From: Allomyces macrogynus ATCC 38327
Lineage: Eukaryota; Blastocladiomycota; Blastocladiomycetes; Blastocladiales; Blastocladiaceae
Length of the DNA: 64,000 nt
Assembly (NCBI GenBank): GCA_000151295.1
Contig: GG745345.1
Coordinates: 720,231-784,230, forward strand
Reading direction: 5' to 3'
The translations under genes were made by a program, and so were the position numbers. Shown piece by piece: positions 42,254 through 54,233 of this stretch. A model generated the notes under the pieces. The model ran no database searches. It was not told where the DNA came from and was given only the letters and a program-made list of their open reading frames with translations. Numbering within the stretch: position 1 is the first letter of the stretch; every line of letters starts with the position of its first letter.

Positions 42254-42614
42254 ATGCACTCGAGCACCGGCGGCGATGCGCCGGCCCGTGTCGCGCCGCG
42301 CGAGCCCGCGCATAATCTGCAGCCCAGCATGGCGCGGATGATGACTTTGCACGCACCACTCGCGGGTCGCGGGTCCCGTTGACGTGGACGACGAGGATGA
42401 CGAGCGGCAGGGGAGAGACGACGAGAATAAAGAGGACGACGGCCAAGCAGCCGACGAGGAAGAGGATGACGAGGGCGACGAGGACGGGGCGTTTTGGCGC
42501 GACAAGTATCCGCTCACGTACGACGTGTCGAGTGAGTCGTCGTTGCTGTCGGAGGGGACCGATGAGGACGAGGCAGCGCCGTCGTGGCGCAACCTGAAGA
42601 CGGAGATGATGTGA
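42254..42614 (+). CDS. Possible small acidic protein, 5' end unresolved
   Basis: A frame ending at 42,614 encodes a strongly acidic stretch (DDEDDERQGRDDENKEDDG) followed by AFWRDKYPLTYDVSSESSLL and WRNLKTEMM. It has no ATG of its own. A different frame from an ATG at 42,254 (MHSSTGGDAPARVAPREP) ends at 42,382, just where the acidic frame begins, so a one-base shift near 42,375 would join them. The other strand is also open. Either a small gene with a sequencing error, a pseudogene, or chance. Function unknown. Confidence 0.35.
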
Positions 42615-42770
42615 TGTGCTTACGACCAGCGTTGGATATGGAGGGGGAAAGAAATCGAATTCAAGGGGTGCGAAAACGAACGGTATCAGAAACGAGGTCC
42701 AAAAGTGAAGCGACGCCCGTCACGGGCCAAAAATTGTGGGCATCTACCTCGGCAAAAAAAAAGAGCACTT

Positions 42771-44804
42771 CTACGCGCAGACGGCGCCAGCCGTCTCCAG
42801 CTTCGAGGTCCCGTCGTCTGGCCTTGTTTCCGTGGCGGGTACGGCCAACGTCCACCTTGTTTTTGTGCTCTTGACACTGGCCACTTTTCGCGGCCCATTC
42901 CCGTCGAGGGGATCGCCGACCGCGACCTTTGCCGCGTCAATAGTCGGCGCAGCCAAGTCGACACGACATCCGGCCTCGACCGCGGCGACACGAATCGCAT
43001 CCGCGGACCGCGCAACGACAGCCGACTGCGCGACCATCATCGCCGGGATGAGCGTCCCCGCGGCCGTCGCCCTGGCCACGGACCGGATAGGCCCGACGGC
43101 ATCGAGCGTCGCGGACCGCGCTGACACAGCGCCAACCACGATCCCGCCTGCCGGCACCGATTTCTTCCCCGCACCTGGTGGTGGCAACGGCGGAAGTCGC
43201 GTCCCGGCGACCTCGCTTGCAGCGCTTGTCGACAGCACCAAATCCCCACTCGCGCGAACGAGGGCCGCATCAATCGCGCCCGGCGCGTCGACCGTCACGT
43301 CCACGTCTTGTGCTTGCACCGCGCCCGCAACGACCAGCGACGCACCGCCGCGCACGGCCACAGCAATCGTGCCCTGCGCACGCACGTCCCGACGACACAC
43401 GACATGGCCGCCGTTCGCTGTGAGCGTCACCGTTGGGCCGCCCGCCGACAGGGTGTCGTTGCACGTGATTCCGCCACGACCGGCTTGCAGAATACACGCG
43501 CCGCCAACGATTGCAGCGCCCACGATGTTAACGGACCCAGATTCGCGCGCGACGACGGCGAGGTTATTGGTCACGGCAAGTTCCGGGCCAGCGAGGTCAA
43601 TCTCGCCGTGCGATGTGGTCACGGCAAGCGATCGTGCGCGCACGACGCCGGAGACGCGTGCAGCGCCGGTACGGCGCACCTGCACGTCGGCCGCGGCGTG
43701 CGGCGCATCTAGTTCGCCAATCACAATATTGCCCTCGTTGGCGGTCACCGCAATCGTCGACCCGCGCGTATCTGCAACCAGTCGGTGGACGGCAATATCT
43801 CCCGCCGCCGCCGTCTCGAGCGTCGCGCGCCTCGCGACCTGAATCGCCAGCCCGGTCGCGTTCGCCGCGGCGACAATGTTCCCACCGGCGGTCGTGCGCC
43901 ACGTGAGGTCGTCAGCCGAAACGTGCGCGCCCGCGGCGGCAATCGTGCCGGCGGCCGTGACCCAGTGCATATGGTGTGCGTGCAAGTCCGGAACCACGCT
44001 CGCGACATGCACGCCGCGGTCGGCCGCGACCGTCAGCGTGTCGAGCCGCACCGCCGCGCTTGCAAGTACCGCCGCCGGGTCGGTTGGGTCGGCCACGGGC
44101 AAGTCGACAACGACGTCAATCCACGTCTTGACTTTGGCCGCGGGTAAGCGTGCCGGATCCGACGGGATTGTGACAATCAGCGTCAAGTGCTGCGCGTCCT
44201 CGAGGTACTCGACGGTCACGCGCGCGCCGGCGACAAGGCGCTTGGCGTTGGACCGGACACGCACGTGCCATGCGGCGCGGCCGGGACAAGCGGCGAGGTC
44301 GTTGGGATCGCGCGCAAACTCGGCGTTGGCGCGGTCCTCGAAGGTCGGAATCGTCGCTGCGGGGAAGGGGTCCCCCGGTGCGGGCCAGGCAGGCCAGAAC
44401 GAGGTGGAACGCGAGGAGGTCGAAGAGGTGGCCGACGAGACCGAGTACATGGACGCGGCCGACATGCGATTTGCCGCGTCAAAGCTTGTTGGCGTGGCCA
44501 ATGCGTCCGCGGGCGGCGTGTTGGCGCTGGAGCTTGCTGCTGTTGGGGACATGGCACGCAGGAGCACGAGTCCTGCACAGTGTCGGTCGCGTAGGGTCAG
44601 CACTTCTGGCGGCAGGGCGGCCGCGGCGTGCGAGAAATCGTCGTCGTCGTCGTGCACTACGCGAACCGAGAGACTGGCAACGTCGGCGTGCGTGCCGTGC
44701 TCGATCTTGTCGTGCAAAAGGCGGTGAGGCTTGATGCGTCGGCGCGACTGGAGGATGGCGGGCGCGGCCGCAGGGCCCAGCTCGGTGCTGGCGGCGGCGC
44801 CCAT
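42771..44804 (-). CDS. Beta-strand-rich repeat protein, possibly N-myristoylated
   Basis: Intronless, 677 residues from the ATG at 44,804; an upstream ATG at 44,966 would add 54 Pro-rich residues. The chosen start reads MGAAASTEL, a good N-myristoylation context (Gly2, small residue at 6). The first ~230 residues are Ser/Ala-rich with FWPAWPAPGDPFP. From about residue 280 to 650 the protein is a run of short beta-strands with period about 20 (for example SLAVTTSHGEIDLAGPELAV, TVTLTANGGHVVCRRDVR, SATLDAVGPIRSVARAT). This resembles a right-handed beta-helix of the DUF4097 'putative adhesin' type. There is no signal peptide, so it is probably intracellular and membrane-tethered if myristoylated. 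No catalytic motif is visible. Confidence 0.72.
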   Translation of the reverse strand: MGAAASTELGPAAAPAILQSRRRIKPHRLLHDKIEHGTHADVASLSVRVVHDDDDDFSHAAAALPPEVLTLRDRHCAGLVLLRAMSPTAASSSANTPPADALATPTSFDAANRMSAASMYSVSSATSSTSSRSTSFWPAWPAPGDPFPAATIPTFEDRANAEFARDPNDLAACPGRAAWHVRVRSNAKRLVAGARVTVEYLEDAQHLTLIVTIPSDPARLPAAKVKTWIDVVVDLPVADPTDPAAVLASAAVRLDTLTVAADRGVHVASVVPDLHAHHMHWVTAAGTIAAAGAHVSADDLTWRTTAGGNIVAAANATGLAIQVARRATLETAAAGDIAVHRLVADTRGSTIAVTANEGNIVIGELDAPHAAADVQVRRTGAARVSGVVRARSLAVTTSHGEIDLAGPELAVTNNLAVVARESGSVNIVGAAIVGGACILQAGRGGITCNDTLSAGGPTVTLTANGGHVVCRRDVRAQGTIAVAVRGGASLVVAGAVQAQDVDVTVDAPGAIDAALVRASGDLVLSTSAASEVAGTRLPPLPPPGAGKKSVPAGGIVVGAVSARSATLDAVGPIRSVARATAAGTLIPAMMVAQSAVVARSADAIRVAAVEAGCRVDLAAPTIDAAKVAVGDPLDGNGPRKVASVKSTKTRWTLAVPATETRPDDGTSKLETAGAVCA

Positions 44805-46204
44805 GGCGACGGTCAGCGTGCGGCAGCGGGTGGAGAAGCGCGGCAGATCAGCAAGGATGCTCGTTGAGGGCGCGTCCGGCGCGCGTTGGTCCGGTGGAGG
44901 GTGAAGGGAGGGCGGAGAACAGGAGGGGGGAGCATCAGGTGCAAGCATTCCAAGCCGAGCTCGCAAGCAGCAGTTGCAAAGTTGCGGCTGCAGGATCGAT
45001 TCGAGAGTGTGGCGCGGTCACGTCGGCACACGTGGGTGGCGCAAGTGGCGAATTGTGAATATTTACGCTGCGATAGATTGGTCATACGCAGCAGACGCGC
45101 CGCTCCTGTCGGCCATCCGGGCGCTCTGCAATATCAATGGCAATAGTGCGCGAGCGAGCTGCCCGATTCTGTCACGCGAGAGTAGTTCGAATCGGGTTAG
45201 TTCGTTCCAATGACAGAAGGTTTGTTGGTGGCCATGATCACCAAGCCCATCAACAGTCAATTGTGTGCCCTGTTTGGCGGCCACCACATCCAGTTTACTC
45301 TGTTCACTCCTCCAACGACGCCTTGATGCCATAATCTGGGGATGGTGGTTCGTAAAGAATTCCAATCGTTCCATTTGTTGATCTTGGTTTGTGATTGAAC
45401 TGGAAGCAGCTCCAGCAACCAGTCTCAACCAGAGAATTTCGTCCTCTGCCACCATACAGTCCCGACCACCGGCTCGGTGGAGGAGCCGCGAAGAGGCACA
45501 TTTCATAAATACAGCGGGATCAATCCGTCTTTCTACATTTCAATCACCATTGTCGCTGTTTTGGGGATATGACCTTTCAAGGCCACCAGTTCGAACTTAG
45601 CCAATCGCATAAACGCGGATAGAATGGGTTGCGCAGCTCTGCAGGTCATTTCGCTTTTCGCCGAATAGCACCAGCCCCCAGCACTTGGGTATCACTTCGA
45701 AAGACTCTTTGCAGCAAATGTCCATGGTCCATCGTCCATAAGGCCTACTAAAATGACACCACAGTGGAGAATGGTGCTGGCACCGTTGCCGGTCGGCGGA
45801 TGCCATGTGAAGCATCAGCAGCCGTAACAGCGGTCACATTTCTTATTTATCCCTTTCCATCAGATCAAGGCAGGAGCCGCTCTCGTGTCGTGGGCCGCTG
45901 GCGGATCGCACGCGTCCAGCAGTGAGTCGGTCGCGCGTGGTCGCTGCCTTGATCACCGCTGCTCGCGACTGACACACCGCCATTGACGACGCGCGCATCT
46001 CCCGCCTGGCGACCACGATCCGCTCCCAACTGCGTGCATTAGGCTGCTTGCCAACGCTCCGCCGCATCAACGACCCCGCGCGGCACCCGGCCGGCGCTTG
46101 ATCGAGTTCCACGCTGCCAACCACGACGGCCCGCAAATTGTCCGGCCCAGACCAGCTGCCAAGGCATTCGATTCACGCTATATAACAACAGGACCGCATT
46201 TGCC
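44805..46204. other. Intergenic, with TATA box for the F-box gene
   Basis: About 1.4 kb with no gene recognised. CTATATAACA near 46,178-46,187 looks like a TATA box but lies only about 25 bp before the first ATG (46,205), so transcription may start at or just past that ATG. Confidence 0.45.
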
Positions 46205-49200
46205 ATGGAAACAAGGCTCTCCTCGGCGCGTGCCGTTCCGGCCAACGCGTCGCGCCGTCGTGCCGCGCTCGCCGACCTGCCCATGGAACTGCTGGCCATG
46301 ATCCTGCGCAGCCTGACGCGTGAGGACCGTGTACAGCTGCTCGCCACGTGCAAGAAGATGCAGTCTGTCGTGCGGCCAGTGCTTGCGCAGCGCCGCGTTC
46401 TCTTCTTCTCGTCGCTGCCCGTTCTGATCTGGCAGCTCGCCAGCTTGCCGTGGGCATCTCCTGCTGACACGCCCATGTATCCATTGCCCGTCGTGCTCAA
46501 GTCGGCCAATTCGCCCGACCTGGTCCCGAGCAACTACGTGCTCCGCGAGCTCGTGCTCGTTGCCGACGTGCGCAGCCGTTCTGTCAGCCACGCCTATCGC
46601 CCCGTCTCCATGGTGCCTGGCCGAGATCCACGCGGCGCCAAACCGGCCGTGCGCCCTGCTTACGGCCCACTCATGGCCGTCAACGGCACACAAAACCAGA
46701 TTTTACTCGACGATCTCGCCACGCTCACGGCGGTCGCGACGGCCGTCTTCCCCAAACTCGCTCAGCTCAAGTCGGTGCGTGCACTTGCCGTCGGCCCCGA
46801 GCCGAGCCACGACGACCATCCACCGGGTCCACCGTGCCCGATCACCCAAGTCGTCTACTACAACGGCAAGCAACTTGGTCCCGTCCCCATGGGCAACAAT
46901 GTGCCGTTGTGGGTGCAGTCGGCGACCGACGTGCTGCTCACGCACTTGCCCTCGACCACGGCACACTTGTCGCTGCGGTGCACGTTCCCGGTCAACTACC
47001 TCCTGGCTCCCGCGCACCGTGCGCCCGCGTCGCACCCTCTTGCCGACACGACGCGGCTCGAACTCGCCCCACTTGACCCGATCCCGTCCATGTTCTTGAA
47101 ACCCGGAACGCTTCTGGCCGTGTTTCCGCAACTCAATGCGCTCTACCTGCACTTACCGATCCTCTCGGCGGGCCACTTCCAGGCGCTCACGGAACTCGCA
47201 CAACTGCGCGAATTGGTGGTTACTGGTGGCATGGCCGACACGGCGCTGGCCGGGTTCAGTGCGCTCGCCGACTTGATCAACGCAGAACCCGATACCGCAA
47301 CCGTGGAAACAATGCTGCGGCTCGAGTCACTAAAGCTCGACGTCAAGGTGGTGCACCGCGACGCGCCCACGGCGTCGCGCCTTCTCGCGTGGTTCATGCG
47401 CCGCGTGCGCACGCGCGTGATGCGGTTCTGCGGGTGCTTTTCGCTGCCGATGCCGTGTGTGGATATGGGCGTGGAAGTGCTCACGCTGCAGAGCGTCAAG
47501 GTCGCAGTGCGCACACACTCTCTTCACCCACTTCTCTTCTTGCTCCGCAAAGCGACTGATTCCTGCGGCCGAACACGTCCATAGTCGCGCGACATCCCCG
47601 ACCAGTCCACGCTCCGGTCCCTGCACATCCAAAACTGCCGTCTCCTCTTCGAGTACCGCCACAACGACACCGAGGACGACGACAACCTCGACGCCGACCC
47701 GCCACCCACGCGCCGTCTCGCGCCGCGCTTTTCCAAACTCGACACGCTCACCATGCGCGTCGTTGACGACCACTGGCGCGTCCTGCCGCATTTGCTCGAC
47801 TCGGTCGCGCCGACCGTCCGCACTGTCGTCTTATCCGGCATGCTCGCCGTCACTGACGCGACCGTGGCCACGCTCGTTCTCGCCGCGCCGAAACTCGCGA
47901 AAATCACCATAACGCACTGCCCAAACGTCGACCACCACTTGGGCCGTATGTTTGCCGCGGCCGCACGCGCGCGGCGGATCAGCGTGACCGTCGACTGGAA
48001 ATCGTTTGCGAAACACCCATTCACGTGGCTCGCGGAACCGAACGACCGGCCGAATTGGGGGCCGCGGTACGCGGTCCCCGCGGCACGGCGGACGCGGAAG
48101 GGTAGTGCGGTGGCACTCGTCCAGGGGCATAAGTTGTTGCCGGGACTGACGGTCGTTCCCGAACGGAATTTGAAGCCAGGGCAGAAACACGCGTGGGCCG
48201 CAGCGCGGTCACCGTGGGCGATGGCCTCGACGGTGGCTGGGGAGGATGGAGGGGTGCTGGTCGACGCGCATGGGAGTGCGCGGCAATGGCCGGAAATGCG
48301 CGAGAGGCAGGGGGGTGGCGCTGAGGGGGAGAGTGGGGAGTCGGATGAGGATGACGAGGATGAGGAGGACGAGGAAGGGGAGGGGGAGGACGAGGACGGG
48401 TTCGGGTTAAGCAGCGACGACGAGGACGACGAGGGGGAGCCCGGGTGGTGGTCCGGCGATGACGAGGACGACGACGACGAAGATGATGATGACGAGGACG
48501 GGCATAGCCACGATGGTGGGGGCGGCGCTGGTGTGACGTTTGGACCTTTTGGCGGATTCGAAGTACTTTTTGGCGGGTTCGAAGTGGGCGCGGACGACCA
48601 TCATGCGCCGCAACTGGCGTGGGGCGCGATGCCCGATTTCACGGACGACGACGACGACGACGGGTATGGCGACGACGAGGACGAGGATGGCGAGAGCGGG
48701 ACCGGGTCAAGTTATAGTGCGCCGAACGAGATGCTGTTCGCGTTTGGGGGGTCGGACGACGACAACGACGAGGACTGGGAGGGGGGCGGGGCCGACGGGA
48801 CGAGCGAGCTCAGCGACCTGAGCGATCACGGGTACGGATCCGATTATGGGTCCGATCATGGGCCGGACGACGCCGAGCACGGCGGATCCGACGACGGCGG
48901 TGGCGGTGGCGGCGGAGCAGGGGACGACGACGAAATGGACGAAGGTTGGTAGCGTGTGGTCTAGTATATTGTTGGGTTCCTGTGTGTTTGTGTTTTGTGT
49001 GTCTCTGTCATCAATCTCACACAGCGCTGCATTCCGTTGATAGGCCCGCTGCACGATGACGACCACGATTACGCGACGGCGAGCGACGACGGCACGGTGT
49101 CCGGTGCGTGGTCGGACCACGACGACGCGCACGAAGATGCGGAGCACGATGACGATGACGAGTGGACGACCAAGTCGTCGGACGTGCTGGAATGGTGGGA

Positions 49201-49252
49201 GCATCACGACATGCCGTCGCCGAATGGGGGTTTTGGCGGCGGTGGGGGGTGA
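46205..49252 (+). CDS. F-box protein with very acidic C-terminal tail
   Basis: Exons 46,205-47,506, 47,585-48,944 and 49,044-49,252 give 956 residues. An F-box (LADLPMELLAMILRSLTREDRVQLLATCKK, residues 20-50) should bind Skp1 in an SCF ubiquitin ligase. The middle ~600 residues have Leu-rich helix/strand repeats typical of substrate-binding LRRs (for example LRSLHIQNCRLLFEY). The last ~300 residues are dominated by Asp, Glu and Gly with runs of DDDDDD. The end is uncertain: past the stop at 49,250-49,252 another frame continues DWDDALSQDDHEWAGDGG to 49,391 with the same character. A one-base change in the run of six G at about 49,245 would join them. Confidence 0.8.
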
Positions 49253-49392
49253 CTGGGACGACGCGTTGTCGCAAGACGACCACGAATGGGCTGGCGACGG
49301 CGGCGGCGAGGGGATGGGGCTCGGCTGGCACGACACGGTGCCGAGCCCCGCGCACGATGGAGAGCCGATGGGGGAAGACGCGTGGTGTTGAG

Positions 49393-49674
49393 CTTACGCG
49401 TGCGCGGCGCGCCAGAAGATTGGGCCCCAGGCCAATCATGTACATATTTCATTCTCGTGTTTGAAATCATCAAGTGTTGGAGGCGGCACAGCATGGGTGG
49501 TGGGGAAGCCGGGGTCAAGTCTACTCTGCAAAAATGAATGAGCAGCGGGACAAAAAGGGTGGCTTCAAAAAATGTCCAAAACACCAATGCTCGATGCTGG
49601 AACCCGAGAGGTCCCGATTCAAAAAGACTTTACTCCACCCCCGTGCAGGGTACTCCCCCGTGCGTGACGGTCGC
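49393..49674. other. Convergent intergenic region
   Basis: The 3' flanks of the F-box gene and the BTB gene. Nothing recognised. Confidence 0.5.
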
Positions 49675-52600
49675 TCACTCTTTCGTCTTCTTCCCCCTCG
49701 TCATGCCCGTGGCCGTCACGACCCCGGCGCCCCCCTTGGTCCCGCCCCTTGCCGGATCCGCCAACGACCCCAACCCGATCCGTGCCAAGAACGACTTGTG
49801 CTTCTTCTTGGGCTTGATCGGCACCAGCTCGGCCGCGGTCTCCGCCGGCCGGTCCTTGGTCCCATCAATCACGGCGCCAAGCGACGACGCCGACGTGGCC
49901 GCCGACGCCGGACGGGATGACGGCGGTGGCGGCGGTGGGAGTGGTGCCATCAGCAGTGATGCGGGCCGGGGCGACGCCATGCCGGATGCCGGACGCGACG
50001 TGGGTGGTGGGAGGAGCGTGCTGAACCGGCGGCCGTCCTTGGGCGGGACCGGTGGGGATTGCACGGTGGGGGGAGCAGCGCCCGGGCCGAGGAGGGTACT
50101 ACCGGGCGGCAAGGTCGCGAACGGCGGGTACACGCCACCGGCCGAAGTGCGTGGCGACAAACTCGGCGCCGTGCGCGGCGACAAACTCGGCGCCGTCCTC
50201 GGCGACAAACTCGCCGCTGTCCGTGGGGACATACTCGCGGCTGTCCGCGGGGACATACTCGCGACCGTCCTCGGCGACCGCGTCGCTCCCACGTGATCCT
50301 TTGGCGGGACCGGCGGCGGCGTGCCGAGTTCGCGCGCGAGCTCGACAATGTACGGGAACGACGAGAGCGGTGGGACTGGCGGGACCGGCGGGGTCGGCTC
50401 GATGGGCAGCGGCGACGTTGAAATGCGCGGCACGCCGCCGTCGTCGAGTTCAGCGATGTTATCGAGCGAAACGGCCTCGTCGGCCGGGATGGGGTTCGCG
50501 GCTTCGTCCAGAACCGCGACGGCCGGGGCCGCAGAGGGCGAGTTGGGGGCCATGTGAATCCGCAGTGGGGACCGGTCGCGCGCCGCCTTGCTGGGTCCAC
50601 CTGGCGGGCGGGTGAGCGAGGACGAGGGCGAGGAGTGGAGCGAGGAGCTAGATCCGGTGGGGGACTCGGTGAGCTGCACGCGAGATCCGGCGGGTGGGTT
50701 GCGTGACGAGGACGTGGAGCTTGTCGACGCAATGGAAACGACTGACGGGTTCCGCTTGGTCGTTGACGTCGAGACACGGCGGAAAACGGGCGCAACGGCA
50801 GATGATGGAACTGGTTTGGCGGCGCTTGACGAGGTCGACGGCTTGGAGACGCTCGATGATGACGCCGGCTTGGAGGATGAGACCGGCTTCAACGTGGGTG
50901 GCGCAACAAGTTTCGGTGCCGGCTTGGGTGTTGACACGTTCGTCGTTGGCGCACGCACCGACCCGCGGCGCAGGGACGCCACGGACCCGCGCCGCGTTAG
51001 GGACGACGTGGGGCTCGTCTCGCTTGCAACGGCGGCCGGCAAGCGGCGTGCGACGACCGGCGACGGCTGGCTCGCGGTAGTACTCTTGGCCGATGGGCGG
51101 CGCGCCAGCGAAGACGTCGCCGCCGGCTTCTCGGTCGTTGCGGACTTTGGTGGTGCATTCGCTGCTGCCGCAGGCGCCCGGGCCGCCGACGACGACCGCG
51201 GCCCCGAAATCCCCGAGTCGGTGCGTGAGCGCACGGGTGCGCGCGAAAGCGACTTGGACCGGCCGAGCGTCCCGGGTGGTTTCGGGGACGTGGCGGGCTC
51301 CTGTGGGTTCGGGGACGTGGACACGGACCGGCGCGACGAAAGGGTACCGGGCGCGAGCCGAGAGAGGGTCCGTGTCTGTGGCGTCGGCTGCGTCGTTGCC
51401 GGCACGGGCGTGGATCGACCGAACGCAACAGTCGTTGCCGCCATGGACCGCCGCGCGAGCGTCTTGTCATGGGCCGTTGTCGCAGCGGATGTCGAGGCGG
51501 GCGGTTTCCTGGGCGTGGTGGCAATGGTGGTTGTCGGCTTTGACGCGGGAACCGGCGGGACGGGCTTGCTAGTGTTCGGCTTAGCCCCGCTCGTCGACGC
51601 CAGCGCTGCCGGCTGCCGCTTGGGCGACGGCGCGACCGGAGCCGTCGCGACTGCCACCGTCCGCCGTCGCGTGGCGGTACTCCCCACCGTACTTGCCGCC
51701 GTCGCCTTCCCCGACCCCGTCGACTTATTCGATCCAATCGATGCCGACGACGACGTGACCTCCGCGTACATCGACCGCACCCTTGGTTTCCGTACCGCCG
51801 GTGTCACCAAATCGTCGTCCTTGTCGACCAACCGCTGCAATTCTTCTTGCCCGAGCCCGACGAGCGACACGGGCCGTGGTGCAATCAAACCCGCGGCGTT
51901 CGCGCTCCCACCACCCATCCCGCCATATTCGCGCAAGAACTCGCGTACGGGCACGTGGCACCGCGTGGCCATGTGTTCGAGGAACGCGCGCCAGGCGCCA
52001 GAGGTCGCGTAGACACCGCGCGGTGGAGTCAGTGCAATTCGCGGCCAGCGGGATGCGAGGAACGTGCACGCGTCGTCGGCGAGGTCGCCAAGGGTGCCTG
52101 GCCGGTGGTGTCGCGCCGCGTGAATCTCGCCAGCAGGGCCATCATTTTCGTCATTTTCATCGTCGTCGTCGTCGTGGCCGTCGGTATCCGACTCGCTGGC
52201 GTTCTTGGGCGTGCCCGCGCGCGACTGGCACAGCGTAAACAAGTTGAACGCGAGCAGCACGATATTGCCGTCATGGAACTGCGGGACCAGGTGCGCACGC
52301 AACGTCTCGATCCGATGGGGCATATCGGCTACGGGCGCGCGATCGATCGTGCCAAGAATGTACGGCAAGTTGCGCAACAGTTGTGGAACCAGGGCGTCGC
52401 ACATGTGCGCGACCACCATGGTCAGCTCGTGGAACCCAGCACGCCCCTGGATCGCGACCAGGACCGCGTCGAGGTTCATGATCCCGTCGAGCAAAGCGGC
52501 GCCGTTATGTTCGGCTTCGAGCAGGAACGTGCGGAAAATAGATTCCTTGATGGGCGGTGGGAAATTGAGAAACTCGAGCGACGTCCATAACTTGGCGGGC

Positions 52601-53560
52601 GCGCGGCTGAACGCCGGGACCAACTCGGCACACAGGTCGGTCGCGCCCATGTGCTCGGCAAACAAGAGCACAGATGGGAGCGTCGCGCAGCACGACGCGC
52701 AAGAGCACGTGAACCCGTGCAGCAAGATGCGCAGACCGGCAATTACCGCGGCCTGTAATGCCGGCATCGCGAGAAACTGCGAGCAGTGGAACAGCTCAAA
52801 CGCCTGCAGCGCCGACGCCGGCGGCGTGCGGAACGCGCCCGTGTAGATGAACGTCAACACATTGTCGAACAACGCCGGTGATCCAAATACGGCCAGCGGG
52901 AGCCGGAACCGGTGCGCGGTCGTGGTCCGTGCGAGCCCGCCGAGTCCCGCGGGGCCGAAAATGGCCTCAAAGTAGGGCGACCGCGCAGCGAGCACGAACC
53001 GGTGTGCCGTGACCAGGTAGATGGGCGCGCCCGTCGTGTCCTCCACCACCAGGGTACAGTCGGCGTCGTCGCCGTAATCGAGCAGCGATTGCATGCGCGC
53101 GGCGAGCGCCGCCGAGTCCGAGGCGCCATAGTACAGGTCCTCGAGCGTGCGGTAGAACTCGGTGAGATCAACGGCACCGCGCGACGTGCGCGCGTGCACG
53201 TGCACGTGGAAGAGGCCGTCGTGCGGGTCGACGGTGCTGGCGGATGCGAGCTGTCCAGCAAGCGGCGTGGCGAGGAACGGGTCGAGTCGTGCCGCATCAA
53301 GCATGGCACGGTGGCAGAGCACCTCGTCAGGATCGAGCTGCGTGTCGGCGGTTACTTCGAGTAACGTGTCGGGCGCAATGGGCTGTGATAGCAGTAAAAG
53401 TAGATGGCCGTCAGAAACACTGGTTTGGTGCACGGCACACCGCAGCAGCAGGACGCACCTCACGTAGCGCCCGTACGAGATCCCTTCCAACCGCTTGGAT
53501 GGCATCGAAGTTGGCGGCCGCCGGCGTGGCGGGCGCCACGGTTGTGGGCGTGCCCGGCAT
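49675..53560 (-). CDS. BTB/POZ protein with long Ser/Pro-rich C-terminus
   Basis: Two exons, 53,560-53,459 and 53,382-49,675, joined in phase 0 (donor GTGCGT): 1,269 residues. The short first exon (MPGTPTTVAPATPAAANFDA) is needed because reading through the intron gives an unrelated start. A BTB domain lies at about 130-255 (DYGDDADCTLVVEDT, AHRFVLAARSPYFEAIF, VLTFIYTGAF), followed by a helical BACK-like region up to about 500 with an acidic insert. The C-terminal ~650 residues are Ser/Thr/Pro/Ala-rich, with an 8-residue repeat SPRT(A/V)(A/P)S(L/M) present about six times near 50,140-50,285 and a basic end (KPKKKHKSFLARIG). BTB proteins dimerise and often serve Cul3 ligases; substrate unknown. 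The repeated SPR/TP sites suggest regulation by proline-directed kinases. Confidence 0.82.
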
Positions 53561-54233
53561 GCTTGCTGCTGAGAAAAGGTTGGTTGATCGGCGTGTGCTG
53601 TGCTTGCTTGCAGTGGCTACAGATCGTTTGCTGGTCGTCGCGCGCCCGTCGCGGGCGGATCTGCGGTCACTCGGGGCGCGGAGCTGCTGCTCATGCACAG
53701 GCCGGCACGCTGGAGAGAGTACTTGATGGACGAGCAGCGGCGCCGCGGGGGTGGATGGTGGTTGGCGAGCAACGGCAACGGCGACGTGCAGCGGCCCAGG
53801 CACTTTGCCTCTGCGGCAACGTGCATTGGCGCACGTGGGTCGCGACAGCTGCCAGCTTTGTGCACGCCGTTGCCGCTGTCCGGAATGGCTGCTGGGCCAC
53901 ACATCTTCAACCACGCTGTCCACGTGCGCGCCATTGCGAGACGTGTACGACGAAGGAAGGACTGTCGTGGTGGTTGCGAGTGGGCATGACAAGCGCGGCT
54001 GCGAGCCGGCCACGGTGGCACGGTCATCGACGGCGCAAGCGAGTGTGTCTGCAGCGGGACCACAGTGGACAGGGTCCGTGACAATGGAGAGCAAATATCA
54101 AAATGTACTTTGCGACGCGATGCCCTGCTCGCGCCTTTCGTATAAAACGCTCTACATGCAATTGTGAATGAAGCGCGCCATCCATCCACCCTCTCGCTCC
54201 TCGCCGCCGGCACGGCCGGCAGGTTTCACACCA
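53561..54233. other. Intergenic, promoter of the BTB gene
   Basis: About 670 bp between the BTB start and the zinc-transporter stop, both on the minus strand. A TATAAAAC at 54,141-54,148 is on the plus strand and has no plausible gene downstream. Nothing else recognised. Confidence 0.4.

Noticed and set aside
45180..45205. GTTCGAATC resembling a tRNA T-loop
   Set aside because: Flanking bases do not form the 5-bp T-stem and no anticodon or acceptor arm is found.
50588..52012. Long open frame (474 codons) antisense to the BTB gene
   Set aside because: Mirror of a Ser/Thr/Pro-rich coding region; no domain and no splice signals.
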